A stretch of DNA of 8,227 nucleotides from Desulfobacterales bacterium (GCA_030145595.1 JAQYVG010000154.1:1-8227); one strand, 5' to 3'. Positions 1 to 6,960 are shown, counted from the stretch's first letter. The notes: generated by a model from the letters alone, not told the origin. A program made the numbers and translations.

Positions 1-25
1 AGGTCGAACGATTGTGATTTATTTG

Positions 26-120
26 TAATTTGATGCTTGTTATTTGGAATTTCCACTTCCTAAAAACTATTTTCGGTTATGGTGATTTGCTTGATATTTG
101 ATATTTGTTATTTGGAATTT
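26..120. repeat. Two degenerate copies of an AT-rich intergenic repeat
   Basis: Two similar stretches of about 27 bases lie at 26-52 and 93-120, and both end in the identical run TTGTTATTTGGAATTT. They differ mainly in the middle (GATGC against GATAT). The second copy also has an internal doubling of TTGATAT. Both lie downstream of the minus-strand SH3-domain gene, and the second ends only seven bases past its stop codon. A looser relative (TTGATATTTACAGTTGGAATTT) appears at 2806-2827. I see no hairpin with a T-run that would make these a terminator. They resemble simple-sequence intergenic repeats I recall from Desulfobacterales genomes; their function is unknown. Confidence 0.6.
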
Positions 121-126
121 AACTAA

Positions 127-561
127 CTACCATACCAGCGACTTATGTATCCACCCCTTATCGCCGTCGGAATGCTCGATGCGAATCCAGTTACCCTTTC
201 GTTTGAGAATTTTAAACGGTATTCCTTTATCAACCGTAAACAGTATTTTATAGCCGGTGCCGGGTCCGGAACGAATATTGCACTTATTGATCTTGGTAAT
301 AACTGCTGGTATTTTCTTGATTAGAGATCTGTGTATCCACCCTTTGTCGCCTTCAAAATCACTAAAATGATACCAGGAACCGGATTTTTTAAGGATATTC
401 AAGGGGTGGTATTTGCCGATTTTCCATAAAGTATCGTACTTTGTCCCGGGTCCGCCGCGAATATTGGCCACATCGACGGCAACCGTCAAGCGTTTAGCCA
501 TAGCAGTGCTGCTGCATATGAAAATCAGTAAGATAATTATTATATATGAATAAGGTTTCAT
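127..561 (-). CDS. Small exported protein with two bacterial SH3 domains
   Basis: A 144-residue protein. Residues 1-22 form a signal peptide: Lys2, a hydrophobic core IIIILLIFI and a likely cleavage site Ala-Met-Ala before Lys23. The rest is two consecutive SH3b domains, at about 25-82 and 86-144. Each carries the family signature (NIRGGPGTKYD and NIRSGPGTGYK) and each closes with GDKGWIH followed by a Ser-Leu. Such domains typically bind peptidoglycan or metal-associated cell-wall ligands in the periplasm. No catalytic domain is attached, so this is probably a binding or targeting protein. The reading frame extends upstream to a GTG at 582, but I chose the ATG at 561 because the signal peptide starts cleanly there and the GTG lies inside the tandem repeat. 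No strong ribosome binding site is visible. The family assignment is firm; the ligand is unknown. Confidence 0.85.
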   Translation of the reverse strand: MKPYSYIIIILLIFICSSTAMAKRLTVAVDVANIRGGPGTKYDTLWKIGKYHPLNILKKSGSWYHFSDFEGDKGWIHRSLIKKIPAVITKINKCNIRSGPGTGYKILFTVDKGIPFKILKRKGNWIRIEHSDGDKGWIHKSLVW

Positions 562-570
562 GATTGAGCT

Positions 571-654
571 GTCATTAGTCACTGGTCATTTGTCATTTGT
601 CATTTGTCACTGGTCATTTGTCATTTGTCATTAGTCATTTGTCATTGGTTGTTG
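571..654. repeat. Array of about twelve 7-bp tandem units (GTCATTT)
   Basis: Starting at 571, eleven 7-base units follow with no gap (571-647), and a decayed twelfth (GTTGTTG) ends at 654. The commonest unit is GTCATTT, with variants GTCATTA, GTCATTG and GTCACTG; the first four bases are nearly invariant. On the minus strand the unit reads AAATGAC, and most units contain an ATG that meets a TGA after about five codons. The array begins ten bases upstream of the SH3 gene's ATG, so it lies in that gene's leader or promoter region. A 7-base unit is not a multiple of three, so any copy-number change would shift frame or spacing. Confidence 0.9.
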
Positions 655-736
655 GTAACGTTTTGCTAATCACTACTCACTGCTTAATGGTCACTAGAGC
701 ACTACGTTCGAGGAGTGTCTGGAGGCATTTTCTTGC

Positions 737-757
737 AAATGACCAGTTACCAATGAC
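737..757. repeat. Inverted copy of the 7-bp repeat motif
   Basis: The stretch 737-757 carries AAATGACC and ACCAATGAC, the reverse complement of the units in the array at 571-654. The nine bases at 749-757 pair exactly with GTCATTGGT at 641-649, so the 190-base gap between the radical SAM and SH3 genes is bounded by inverted copies and could fold back on itself. It ends just before the radical SAM stop codon at 770-772. I see no T-run typical of a terminator. The interval 655-736 holds no recognisable gene. Confidence 0.55.
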
Positions 758-769
758 TAAAGACGAATT

Positions 770-1705
770 CTACCATAATGCAAACCTGCGCCTGCGACTG
801 TCCAGGCGTTCAATGCCCTCTCCGATGGCCGCCTCCAAAGCCGTTTCAAAATCATTTTGCGAAAGGTGATGCGAGAATTCCTTTATTTCAGCGGCCCGCC
901 CACAAGGCCGATACTGGGGCATTATATTGACGTAAGTGTTGGTTGAAATTTCTTGGGCAATAAATCTCATAAGCGGGCGTGTCCCCGCAAGTCCTTGCGG
1001 CAAAACCAGATGTCGGAGCAAAATTCCCCGTTGGGCAATACCGGCTTCATCGGTCACAAGATCACCTACCTGCCGGTGCATCTCTTTAAGCGTCTGCTGT
1101 GCGATTTGCGGGTAATCTTCTGCGTTGCAAGCATTTTTTGCAACTTCAGGGTCCCAGAATTTAAAATCCGGCATATATATATCAACCACACCTTCAAGCA
1201 GTTTGAGAGTGTCAATGCTGTCATAGCCACCCGAATTGTAAACCAGGGGCACTGCAAGTCCGGCGTCGACGGCGATTTGAACGGCTGAAAGAATCTGGGG
1301 TACCACATGGGACGGGGTAACAAAATTAATGTTGTGGCATCCTGAATTTTGCAGATGAATCATTATGCCGGCCAGCTGTTCGTCGGAAACCTCTTGGCCG
1401 TGACCCAGGTGGCTGATATCGTAATTCTGGCAGAAAATACATAGAAGATTGCAGTGTGTAAAAAAAATAGTACCGGAGCCATTCCTGCCAACCAGAGGGG
1501 CCTCTTCTCCAAAGTGCGGATTGTAACTGGAAACATATGCCTGCAGGCCGGTTTTGCAGACACCGGTCTCGCCGGAAAGCCGGTCAACTTTACATCTTCT
1601 GGGGCACAGGACGCAGGCACCTAACATTTTATCAGCTTTTTTGATTTTTTCTTTCAGCAGCCCCTTTTGAGACGTTTCGATATATGCAGGTTCAAAAGAT
1701 GACAT
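770..1705 (-). CDS. Radical SAM protein, COG1313 / PflX-like
   Basis: A 311-residue radical SAM protein. The cluster-binding motif is CX3CX2C at Cys85, Cys89 and Cys92 (sequence CNLLCIFCQN), preceded by GSGTIFF. An extra N-terminal cysteine group (Cys31, Cys34, Cys38, Cys50) is characteristic of the COG1313 family. Other conserved stretches are YNPHFGEE, GCHNINFVTP, VYNSGGYD, VDIYMPDFK and YVNIMPQYRP. The family is named for likeness to pyruvate-formate-lyase activating enzyme, but its substrate is not established and no glycyl-radical enzyme gene lies nearby. The start at 1705 gives the family's usual N-terminus (SSFEPAYI), although the ribosome binding site is weak. It is cytoplasmic. It lies 140 bases downstream of the zinc-ribbon gene on the same strand, so the two may share a transcript. 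Length and motifs look intact. Confidence 0.9.
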   Translation of the reverse strand: MSSFEPAYIETSQKGLLKEKIKKADKMLGACVLCPRRCKVDRLSGETGVCKTGLQAYVSSYNPHFGEEAPLVGRNGSGTIFFTHCNLLCIFCQNYDISHLGHGQEVSDEQLAGIMIHLQNSGCHNINFVTPSHVVPQILSAVQIAVDAGLAVPLVYNSGGYDSIDTLKLLEGVVDIYMPDFKFWDPEVAKNACNAEDYPQIAQQTLKEMHRQVGDLVTDEAGIAQRGILLRHLVLPQGLAGTRPLMRFIAQEISTNTYVNIMPQYRPCGRAAEIKEFSHHLSQNDFETALEAAIGEGIERLDSRRRRFALW

Positions 1706-1788
1706 GGTAAGGCTCTATACACTAACTATGATTGCAGATTTTAAGTTAAATTTACGTATGACACTTTGGTCACAGCAACACGCAGATG

Positions 1789-1816
1789 CTGGATTCCGGT
1801 TACTGGATACTTGATA
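1789..1816. repeat. Two-unit CTGGAT repeat
   Basis: Two 14-base units lie end to end: CTGGATTCCGGTTA (1789-1802) and CTGGATACTTGATA (1803-1816). They fall in the 140-base gap between the zinc-ribbon and radical SAM genes. This is the third kind of simple intergenic repeat in the left half of the window. The rest of the gap (1706-1845) shows no gene and no convincing promoter. Confidence 0.5.
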
Positions 1817-1845
1817 AAAAATTTGTTTTATTCATGAAATACGGG

Positions 1846-2091
1846 TTAAAGGGTGTGGCCGGGCAGATCCCAGGTTGTACAAGAACCGCCGGAACACGTC
1901 TTGGTCTGGGTGCTTACCCCCTGGCCTTTTCCGGAACCGTTACCCACACTGTAGTTTGTGGTGCTCATAATTCGTTCAAGTTCCTGTGAACTGCATTCAG
2001 GACATTTAAGATCGACTTCTTCTTTTGAGTTCATTAAGAGCAACTCTATGTATTGCTCACATTTTAAGCATTTGAATTCGTATATCGGCAT
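1846..2091 (-). CDS. FmdB-family zinc-ribbon protein
   Basis: An 81-residue protein that opens with MPIYEFKC, the usual start of the FmdB/CxxC_CxxC_SSSS regulatory-protein family. Two CxxC knuckles (Cys8/Cys11 and Cys30/Cys33) form a single zinc ribbon over residues 1-42. A flexible Gly/Ser-rich tail follows (48-70) with a further cysteine pair (Cys66, Cys71) and ends in DLPGH. FmdB was named as a presumed regulator of formamidase genes in Methylophilus; most family members have no proven role, so none is claimed here. The start is well supported: AGGAG at 2098-2102 lies seven bases upstream on the minus strand. It is the first gene of a possible minus-strand group with the radical SAM and SH3 genes. 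Confidence 0.85.
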   Translation of the reverse strand: MPIYEFKCLKCEQYIELLLMNSKEEVDLKCPECSSQELERIMSTTNYSVGNGSGKGQGVSTQTKTCSGGSCTTWDLPGHTL

Positions 2092-2232
2092 AGTAATACT
2101 CCTATAAAATTGACATGTTAAATCAAATCAATATTTTGTTTATGGTCATTTAGGATGAAACATATCTATATAACAGCCAATGTATATTAAAACAAGGATT
2201 AGTTACAGCGAAAATCTCTACCTAAAAACTGC

Positions 2233-2685
2233 ATAAACTGTTCTGTTAATTTGAACGAAGCCCCCTGACGACGAAATTACAATTTTGCCCACGAAACATT
2301 TCATCTAATAACATGGGATAGCTTCCCGCCAAGTTTAATAAAAAAGAAGCCGGATCTATGGGATATGCTGGAAAAAATCGTAAATGTGTTTGCATCATGC
2401 ATTTTACTGCCCAGCGATGTTGTTACAGTTGAAGTTGAAAAGAATATAGACAAAGACAGTATCGCCTACATCGATTTGATCGGAATGGCTATAAAGACCG
2501 CAAAGGTTATGATGCTGAAGTGCGTGTTGCTTGATGCCAACATTATCATTGAATCTCAATTCTGTTCAAGTGACGGCCCTGCAATCCAGGCACTTGCCAT
2601 GATCGGACATTCAAATGCCGGCATTTCCATGGAGACATTATTAAAAAAACTGGATATTCAGACTACTACTCGCATTCTGCATTGA
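2233..2685 (+). pseudogene. Broken ImmA/IrrE-type (DUF955) metalloprotease remnant
   Basis: The frame open from 2269 to 2685 encodes 138 residues beginning RRNYNFAHETFHLITWD. This matches the zinc-binding core of ImmA/IrrE peptidases: the HExxH motif is HETFH at 2290-2304. The later segment LEKIVNVFASCILLPSD matches the family's E-x-x-AN-x-FA-x-x-LLLP block, where the Glu (codon 2371) would be the third zinc ligand. A TGA at 2266-2268 precedes RRN; homologues I recall have a Gly there, so one base change could explain it. No ATG, GTG or TTG lies between that stop and the first in-frame ATG at 2365, which would leave out HExxH. No upstream helix-turn-helix domain can be read, and further stops occur at 2188 and 2200. 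The last 70 residues match nothing I recognise. Probably a decayed toxin-antitoxin or phage-regulator gene. Confidence 0.6.
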
Positions 2686-2943
2686 AATGAGGATTGTTTA
2701 AACAAAACACTATGGCAAGCTGTACGACTGTGATATTTTAATGTGGTATCCCAACCAATACCGATACCGAGATACGGAAATGGATATCTGAAAAACAATC
2801 TTGGCTTGATATTTACAGTTGGAATTTGATATCTATTAATTTGAAACAATTCCGATCATGGCAAGATAACACCACATTTGCCTTCATATTTTTAGTCAAA
2901 TTCAAGGTTCATGCATGAATTGTTGATTCCAACTATTTTTCAT

Positions 2944-2992
2944 TATAATAAACGCAATTACGGCAAAGATGATTCTGTGGTTGAGGTATAAT
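2944..2992 (+). promoter_or_regulatory. Candidate promoter region of glgP
   Basis: Two exact TATAAT hexamers lie upstream of the phosphorylase gene, at 2944-2949 and 2987-2992. The first has a weak -35 candidate, TTGTTG at 2920-2925 (18-base spacer). The second has no recognisable -35 at 16-18 bases and no extended -10. Either would give a leader of roughly 140-190 bases that contains the hairpin at 3014-3037. The region is AT-rich, so chance matches are plausible. Confidence 0.3.
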
Positions 2993-3013
2993 ATTTAACC
3001 GCTCTAACCGCCA

Positions 3014-3037
3014 GTCGCAGGCGACAGTGCTGTCGCC
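3014..3037 (+). repeat. GC-rich hairpin with an alternative stem in the glgP leader
   Basis: GGCGACAG (3020-3027) and CTGTCGCC (3030-3037) form a perfect 8-base inverted repeat around TG. The preceding GTCGC (3014-3018) can pair instead with GCGAC (3021-3025), so two mutually exclusive stems are possible. No T-run follows, so this is not a standard intrinsic terminator. It lies about 100 bases before the phosphorylase start in an otherwise AT-rich leader. It may be a REP-like element or a regulatory fold; the sequence alone does not decide. Confidence 0.45.
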
Positions 3038-3125
3038 GCAATGAAACGAATGGGCCTCTTGCGAAAGTTGTTGAAGGTCTACTTAGATTCGGTTTCTAAT
3101 AAGAGTTTCGCCATTTGATCAAAGT

Positions 3126-3133
3126 AAAGGAGG
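3126..3133 (+). promoter_or_regulatory. Strong ribosome binding site that sets the glgP start
   Basis: AAAGGAGG ends five bases before the ATG at 3139. The frame is open further upstream to a TTG at 3115, but that codon lies before this site and has no site of its own, so translation should begin at 3139. Confidence 0.85.
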
Positions 3134-3138
3134 TTATA

Positions 3139-5277
3139 ATGACAGCTCCGGCCAACCATCTTCATGATAGGCTTTGCGCACTGGCTCAGAACCTTTGGTG
3201 GACGTGGCATCCAGAGGTTATTCGGCTCTTCACCGACTTGGATCCACATCTTTGGCGACAGTTGAGCCACAACCCGAGTGCTTTCCTGGCTCAGATCACA
3301 CCGGAGCAAGTCGAGGAACGAGCGGTTGAACTGGTGCTCCACAGCCGGATCAATTACGCCTTCCGGCGGCTGAATGAGTATATGGAGAAGCGTAAGACAT
3401 GGGGGGCTGTGCATTGCAGCAATTTGCACAACCGGCAGGTCGTCTATTTTTCCGCCGAGTTTGGCTTACATGAATCGATACCGATCTACTCCGGCGGTTT
3501 AGGCATTTTGGCGGGAGATCATTTGAAAAGCGCCTCTGATTTGGGAATTCCCTTAATCGGGATCGGGCTTTTTTACCACCAAGGTTATTTCAGCCAAAGA
3601 TTGAACAAGGACGGTTGGCAGGAAGAAGATTACAGTGATCTCGATATTAACACATTGCCCTTGCAAACCGTTGCGGAGCCAAACGGGCAGCCGTTAGTCG
3701 TAAGAGTTGATACCCGGAGCGGCTTCCTCCTGGCGCGGGTTTGGCAACTGCAGGTCGGACGGGTTCGTCTGCTGCTTCTAGATTCCAACGTAGAGGGAAA
3801 TTCAGCCGGAGATCGCGAATTGACTTCACGACTTTACGGCGGGGACGATAAGTTTCGTATTCGACAAGAACTGCTACTGGGGATCGGTGGCGCCCGCATT
3901 CTGCAAGCGCTGAACACTTTTCCGGGGGTGTTGCATTTAAATGAGGGACACAGCGCCTTTGCCATCCTCGAAGAGATTCGTCGGGTTATGGAATACGACC
4001 AGATACCATTTGACGTTGCTCGCCGACGCGTATCGCTGTATACAGTGTTTACAACACATACCCCGGTTCCCGCCGGCCACGATCGATTCTCGCCGGAATT
4101 GATTGAAGAGAATCTCGGCATATTCCGTGAAAAATTGGGACTTTCTCACGATGAATTTATGGCCTTAGGGCGCGTCAACCCAGGAGACTCGTCAGAATCT
4201 TTTTGCATGACGGTGTTGGCTTTGAAAAACTCACGCCGTGCAAACGGAGTTTCGGCGATACACGCGGATGTCAGTCGCCGGATGTGGCATCCACTTTGGC
4301 CTGAGCGGCCTGAAATAGAAGTCCCCATCGGCCACATTACCAACGGAGTTCATGTATTGTCATGGCTGGCGCCTCAAATGCACAAGCTTTTAGAAACGCG
4401 TCTATCGCCAGATTGGCCAACCCGGATGGTGCATCCAGATGTCTGGGAAAATGTAGCTAAAATTGATGACGGAGAGTTGTGGGAGACACACCAGACTCTC
4501 AAGATGCGTCTCATTCAGTTTGTCCGCCGCCGATTGCTTCTGCAAGCGAAACGTTTGGGCCATCCGAAGATAGTTCAAAAGATCGAGCAAATTCTTGATC
4601 CGGATGTTCTCACGATTGGTTGCGCACGCAGGTTTGCAACTTACAAAAGAGGAGATCTGATTTTGGCCCAGTTCGAGCGTCTGGAGAAACTGATTGGATC
4701 TGCTCGCCAACCGATACAGATAATTTTTGCCGGCAAGGCCCACCCCCGGGACGACGAGGGCAAGCGGATTTTACAACGGATCGCACAATTAAGCTATAAT
4801 CCCGAATATATGAGACGAATCGTTTTCATCGAGGACTACGATTACAACGTGACCCGTCATTTAGTGCAAGGTGTGGATGTGTGGCTGAACAATCCCAGGC
4901 GGCCGCTCGAAGCTTGCGGCACAAGCGGTCAGAAAGCAATTCTCAACGGGTGTCTGAACCTTTCGGTACTGGATGGTTGGTGGAATGAAGCATACGACGG
5001 CAAGAATGGTTTCGCCATCGGCGACGGCGGTATACATAGCGACCCGAACATACAATATCAGCGGGACGCCGAGTATCTCTATAAAACGCTCGAAAAAGAA
5101 GTGATTCCATCCTATTACGACCGGGATACAAGCGGAATTCCATATCGCTGGGTTCAGAGGATGAAGAGAGCTATGCAAAGTCTCGGTTGGCGCTTCAACG
5201 CAGATCGAATGGTTAAGGATTATGCAAAGCGGTTTTATCTGCCGGCAGCAAGCGCTACCTCAGCTGAAATAAGGTAG
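3139..5277 (+). CDS. glgP: Alpha-glucan phosphorylase (GT35, DUF3417 type)
   Basis: A 712-residue cytoplasmic enzyme that cleaves alpha-1,4-glucans such as glycogen or maltodextrin with phosphate, releasing glucose 1-phosphate. Residues 1 to about 95 form the DUF3417 N-terminal domain (AQNLWWTWHPEVIRLF). The phosphorylase core follows: YFSAEFGLHES (103-113) with SGGLGILAGDHLKSASD, HLNEGHSAF (from 266), HTPVPAGHDRF (from 307) and ITNGVH (400-405). RFATYKR supplies Arg498 and Lys503, which align with phosphate-site residues Arg569 and Lys574 of muscle phosphorylase. The motif EACGTSGQK gives the pyridoxal-phosphate lysine as Lys599, with Glu591 matching Glu672, and LSVLDGWWNE follows. All key residues are present. 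It belongs to the shorter bacterial/archaeal branch rather than the classical E. coli GlgP branch. No other glycogen gene is in the window. A 197-base gap separates it from the permease, and I see no terminator between them. Confidence 0.95.
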   Translation: MTAPANHLHDRLCALAQNLWWTWHPEVIRLFTDLDPHLWRQLSHNPSAFLAQITPEQVEERAVELVLHSRINYAFRRLNEYMEKRKTWGAVHCSNLHNRQVVYFSAEFGLHESIPIYSGGLGILAGDHLKSASDLGIPLIGIGLFYHQGYFSQRLNKDGWQEEDYSDLDINTLPLQTVAEPNGQPLVVRVDTRSGFLLARVWQLQVGRVRLLLLDSNVEGNSAGDRELTSRLYGGDDKFRIRQELLLGIGGARILQALNTFPGVLHLNEGHSAFAILEEIRRVMEYDQIPFDVARRRVSLYTVFTTHTPVPAGHDRFSPELIEENLGIFREKLGLSHDEFMALGRVNPGDSSESFCMTVLALKNSRRANGVSAIHADVSRRMWHPLWPERPEIEVPIGHITNGVHVLSWLAPQMHKLLETRLSPDWPTRMVHPDVWENVAKIDDGELWETHQTLKMRLIQFVRRRLLLQAKRLGHPKIVQKIEQILDPDVLTIGCARRFATYKRGDLILAQFERLEKLIGSARQPIQIIFAGKAHPRDDEGKRILQRIAQLSYNPEYMRRIVFIEDYDYNVTRHLVQGVDVWLNNPRRPLEACGTSGQKAILNGCLNLSVLDGWWNEAYDGKNGFAIGDGGIHSDPNIQYQRDAEYLYKTLEKEVIPSYYDRDTSGIPYRWVQRMKRAMQSLGWRFNADRMVKDYAKRFYLPAASATSAEIR

Positions 5278-5424
5278 CATTCGTGCACAGTTTCAGGTGA
5301 AAAATATAGTTCAGTCAGCAGCATTGTCGAAAGGATGAAAGATCGGATAGGCACAGACAGAAAGGTTAAAGAGCGTATTAATGAACTTTGCGCCCTAATA
5401 AAGAGTCAAGGCTTGATCCCTTAA
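5278..5424 (+). other. Open frame continuing past the glgP stop codon
   Basis: The phosphorylase frame stays open for 48 codons after its TAG (5275-5277), up to a TAA at 5422-5424. The second half reads like a charged helix (KVKERINELCALIKSQG). An ATG at 5335 could start a 29-residue peptide, but AAAGG abuts it directly, too close for a normal ribosome binding site. A frame this long can arise by chance. It could be a decayed gene end or a chance frame. I do not recognise it. The remaining bases up to the permease hold only a small TCAAG/CTTGA palindrome (5405-5415). Confidence 0.25.
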
Positions 5425-5474
5425 ATTTGTGGTCAGACTTCCGGCAGTCCTAATTATTGTCTGTAAAAAATAAC

Positions 5475-6941
5475 ATGAACCATTCAGAATTGAAAAGAGA
5501 AATCGGCTTTTTCACCTCGACAACCCTGGTGGTGGCCAACATGGTGGGTACGGGCATTTTTACCACCTCGGGTTTCGTAATGAAAGAGCTGGGCAGCCCT
5601 TCGGCCATGCTCTTTTGCTGGCTGGCCGGTGGCATATTCGCCCTGTGCGGCGCGCTATGCTATGGCGAACTGGGCAGTCGTTTTCCCAGCGCCGGCGGCG
5701 AATATGTGTATCTTAAAGAGACGTTCGGAGAATGGATGGGGTTTCTGTCCGGCTGGATTTCGATGGTTGTCGGGTTTTCAGCTCCTATTGCTGCGGCCGC
5801 TTTTGCCTTCGCCATCTATTCCTTCCAGGCGCTTTCGATTTCACCCGGCCCTCTTCTGACCATCCCTCTGATGGGCATCAATATTATTACGGTATCATCT
5901 CAAAGTTTTGTGGCCGTCGGCGTGGTCATACTTTTTTCCATAGTTCATTGTCACAGCCTTAACACTGGAAGTTGGGTTCAAAATCTACTGACCCTTTGCA
6001 AGGTCGGGTTCGTCGTTTTTTTTATTACGGCCAGTTTTCTTTCAGAGAATGGATCGACCGCTCATTTTCTGAAAGAGACAAAAACAATCACCGGGGTTGG
6101 GGAAAGATTTGCTGTCTCCCTGATATTTATTTCATTTGCTTACAGCGGTTGGAACGCTTCTGCCTATATGGGCGGTGAGATTAAAACACCGGGTCGCAAC
6201 ATCCCCCTTTCTCTTACAACCGGCGTCTTCTTTGTAACGGGCATCTATCTGCTGATGAATATCGTTTACATTTACGCCCTGACTCCCGAACAGATGAGTG
6301 GTGCCATTGACGTGGGTGCACGGGCCGCTGTTTCACTTTTTGGTGAAAACCTTAGCAGGGCAATAAATGGCGCCATCGCTTTGGGGTTGCTGTCGGTTCT
6401 GAGTGCCATGATCATGACCGGCCCAAGAGTTTATTACGCCATGTCAAAGGATGGAATCTTTTTTGAGCTCTTCGCCAGAGTCAGCCGATCCCGACGGACA
6501 CCGGTTCACTCCATTTTTCTGCAGGCCGCCATCGCCGTTCTGCTGATCGTTACCGCGTCCTATGAAGAGCTTCTTATCTATATAGGTTTTACTCTTTCAC
6601 TGTTTGCTACGCTCACAGTGGCGGGACTGGTGCGCCTCAGACTCCGGGAAGGACCGAACGCAAACGGCTACCGCACCCTCGGATATCCGGTAACACCTCT
6701 GATTTTCATCACCGGAAACCTATGGATAATCTGGTTTTCCGTTAAAAGCAGGCCTGCACCGGCTATCTGCGGATTCGCCACCATTGGACTGGGGATCTGT
6801 GTTTATCTTTATTTCAAGCGGCGCCAGTCGATCCTGTCGTCCGGAAACAAAAGGCAAAAAGAAAAAGTGATTGGTCCGCAGGACCCACCCAATGGGAAAA
6901 TGACACTGGCGCCCGGGGAAGGGGCAGATCAAAATAAATAA
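5475..6941 (+). CDS. APC-family amino-acid-type permease
   Basis: A 488-residue inner-membrane transporter of the amino acid-polyamine-organocation superfamily, with about twelve hydrophobic segments. The first segment holds the unwound substrate-site motif GTGIF (residues 25-29). The sixth region carries the family signature FAYSGW (221-226) followed by GGEIKTPGRNIP. A cytoplasmic stretch near TM8 reads GPRVYYAMSKDG, also typical. Residues 448-488 form a charged hydrophilic tail with no recognised domain. It probably takes up or exchanges amino acids by a secondary mechanism; the exact substrate cannot be read from the sequence. The frame also extends to a TTG at 5457, but neither start has a clear ribosome binding site; the ATG gives the usual short N-terminus (NHSELKREIGFF). 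The FkbM-type gene follows 19 bases downstream, so the two are probably co-transcribed. Confidence 0.9.
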   Translation: MNHSELKREIGFFTSTTLVVANMVGTGIFTTSGFVMKELGSPSAMLFCWLAGGIFALCGALCYGELGSRFPSAGGEYVYLKETFGEWMGFLSGWISMVVGFSAPIAAAAFAFAIYSFQALSISPGPLLTIPLMGINIITVSSQSFVAVGVVILFSIVHCHSLNTGSWVQNLLTLCKVGFVVFFITASFLSENGSTAHFLKETKTITGVGERFAVSLIFISFAYSGWNASAYMGGEIKTPGRNIPLSLTTGVFFVTGIYLLMNIVYIYALTPEQMSGAIDVGARAAVSLFGENLSRAINGAIALGLLSVLSAMIMTGPRVYYAMSKDGIFFELFARVSRSRRTPVHSIFLQAAIAVLLIVTASYEELLIYIGFTLSLFATLTVAGLVRLRLREGPNANGYRTLGYPVTPLIFITGNLWIIWFSVKSRPAPAICGFATIGLGICVYLYFKRRQSILSSGNKRQKEKVIGPQDPPNGKMTLAPGEGADQNK

Positions 6942-6949
6942 CTAAATCA

Positions 6950-6957
6950 GGGGGAGG
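6950..6957 (+). promoter_or_regulatory. Ribosome binding site of the FkbM gene
   Basis: GGGGGAGG lies three bases before the ATG at 6961, in the 19-base gap after the permease stop. The spacing is slightly short but the match is strong, which supports this start and translation as the second gene of a transcript. Confidence 0.75.
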
Positions 6958-6960
6958 TCA

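Larger units (their letters stand above)
2686..3125. other. Gene-free region between the protease remnant and glgP
   Basis: About 440 bases with no convincing coding sequence on either strand. The only sizeable frame is a 63-codon minus-strand run at 2658-2849 that overlaps the end of the protease remnant and shows no family features. The left two thirds are AT-rich and contain a loose relative of the AT-rich repeat at 2806-2827. Possible -10 boxes for the phosphorylase gene and a GC-rich hairpin occupy the right third and are listed separately. Confidence 0.6.

Noticed and set aside
490..561. Lipoprotein signal on the SH3 protein
   Set aside because: The cysteine at residue 16 follows Ile-Phe-Ile, which does not fit a lipobox, and an Ala-x-Ala cleavage site follows it.
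571..654. CRISPR array or plasmid iterons
   Set aside because: The 7-base units are contiguous with no spacers, there are no cas or replication genes nearby, and the unit is too short and variable for iterons.
597..869. Plus-strand 90-codon frame over the tandem repeat
   Set aside because: Its N-terminal half is translated 7-bp repeat and its end runs antisense to the radical SAM gene; there is no ribosome binding site and no family likeness.
2104..2140. Minus-strand promoter TTGATT - 17 bases - TTTATA for the zinc-ribbon gene
   Set aside because: The -10 hexamer would abut the AGGAG ribosome binding site, so the transcript would start without it; it is probably chance in AT-rich sequence.
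2658..2849. Minus-strand 63-codon frame
   Set aside because: No recognisable motif and no ribosome binding site, and it overlaps the end of the protease remnant.
3051..3075. Terminal inverted repeat of an insertion sequence (GGGCCTCTTGCGAAAG)
   Set aside because: It faintly resembles IS5-type ends, but no partner repeat, target duplication or transposase trace was found nearby.
5275..5277. TAG of the phosphorylase read as pyrrolysine
   Set aside because: The enzyme already ends at a sensible place with all motifs present, and no pyrrolysine-insertion genes are visible in the window.
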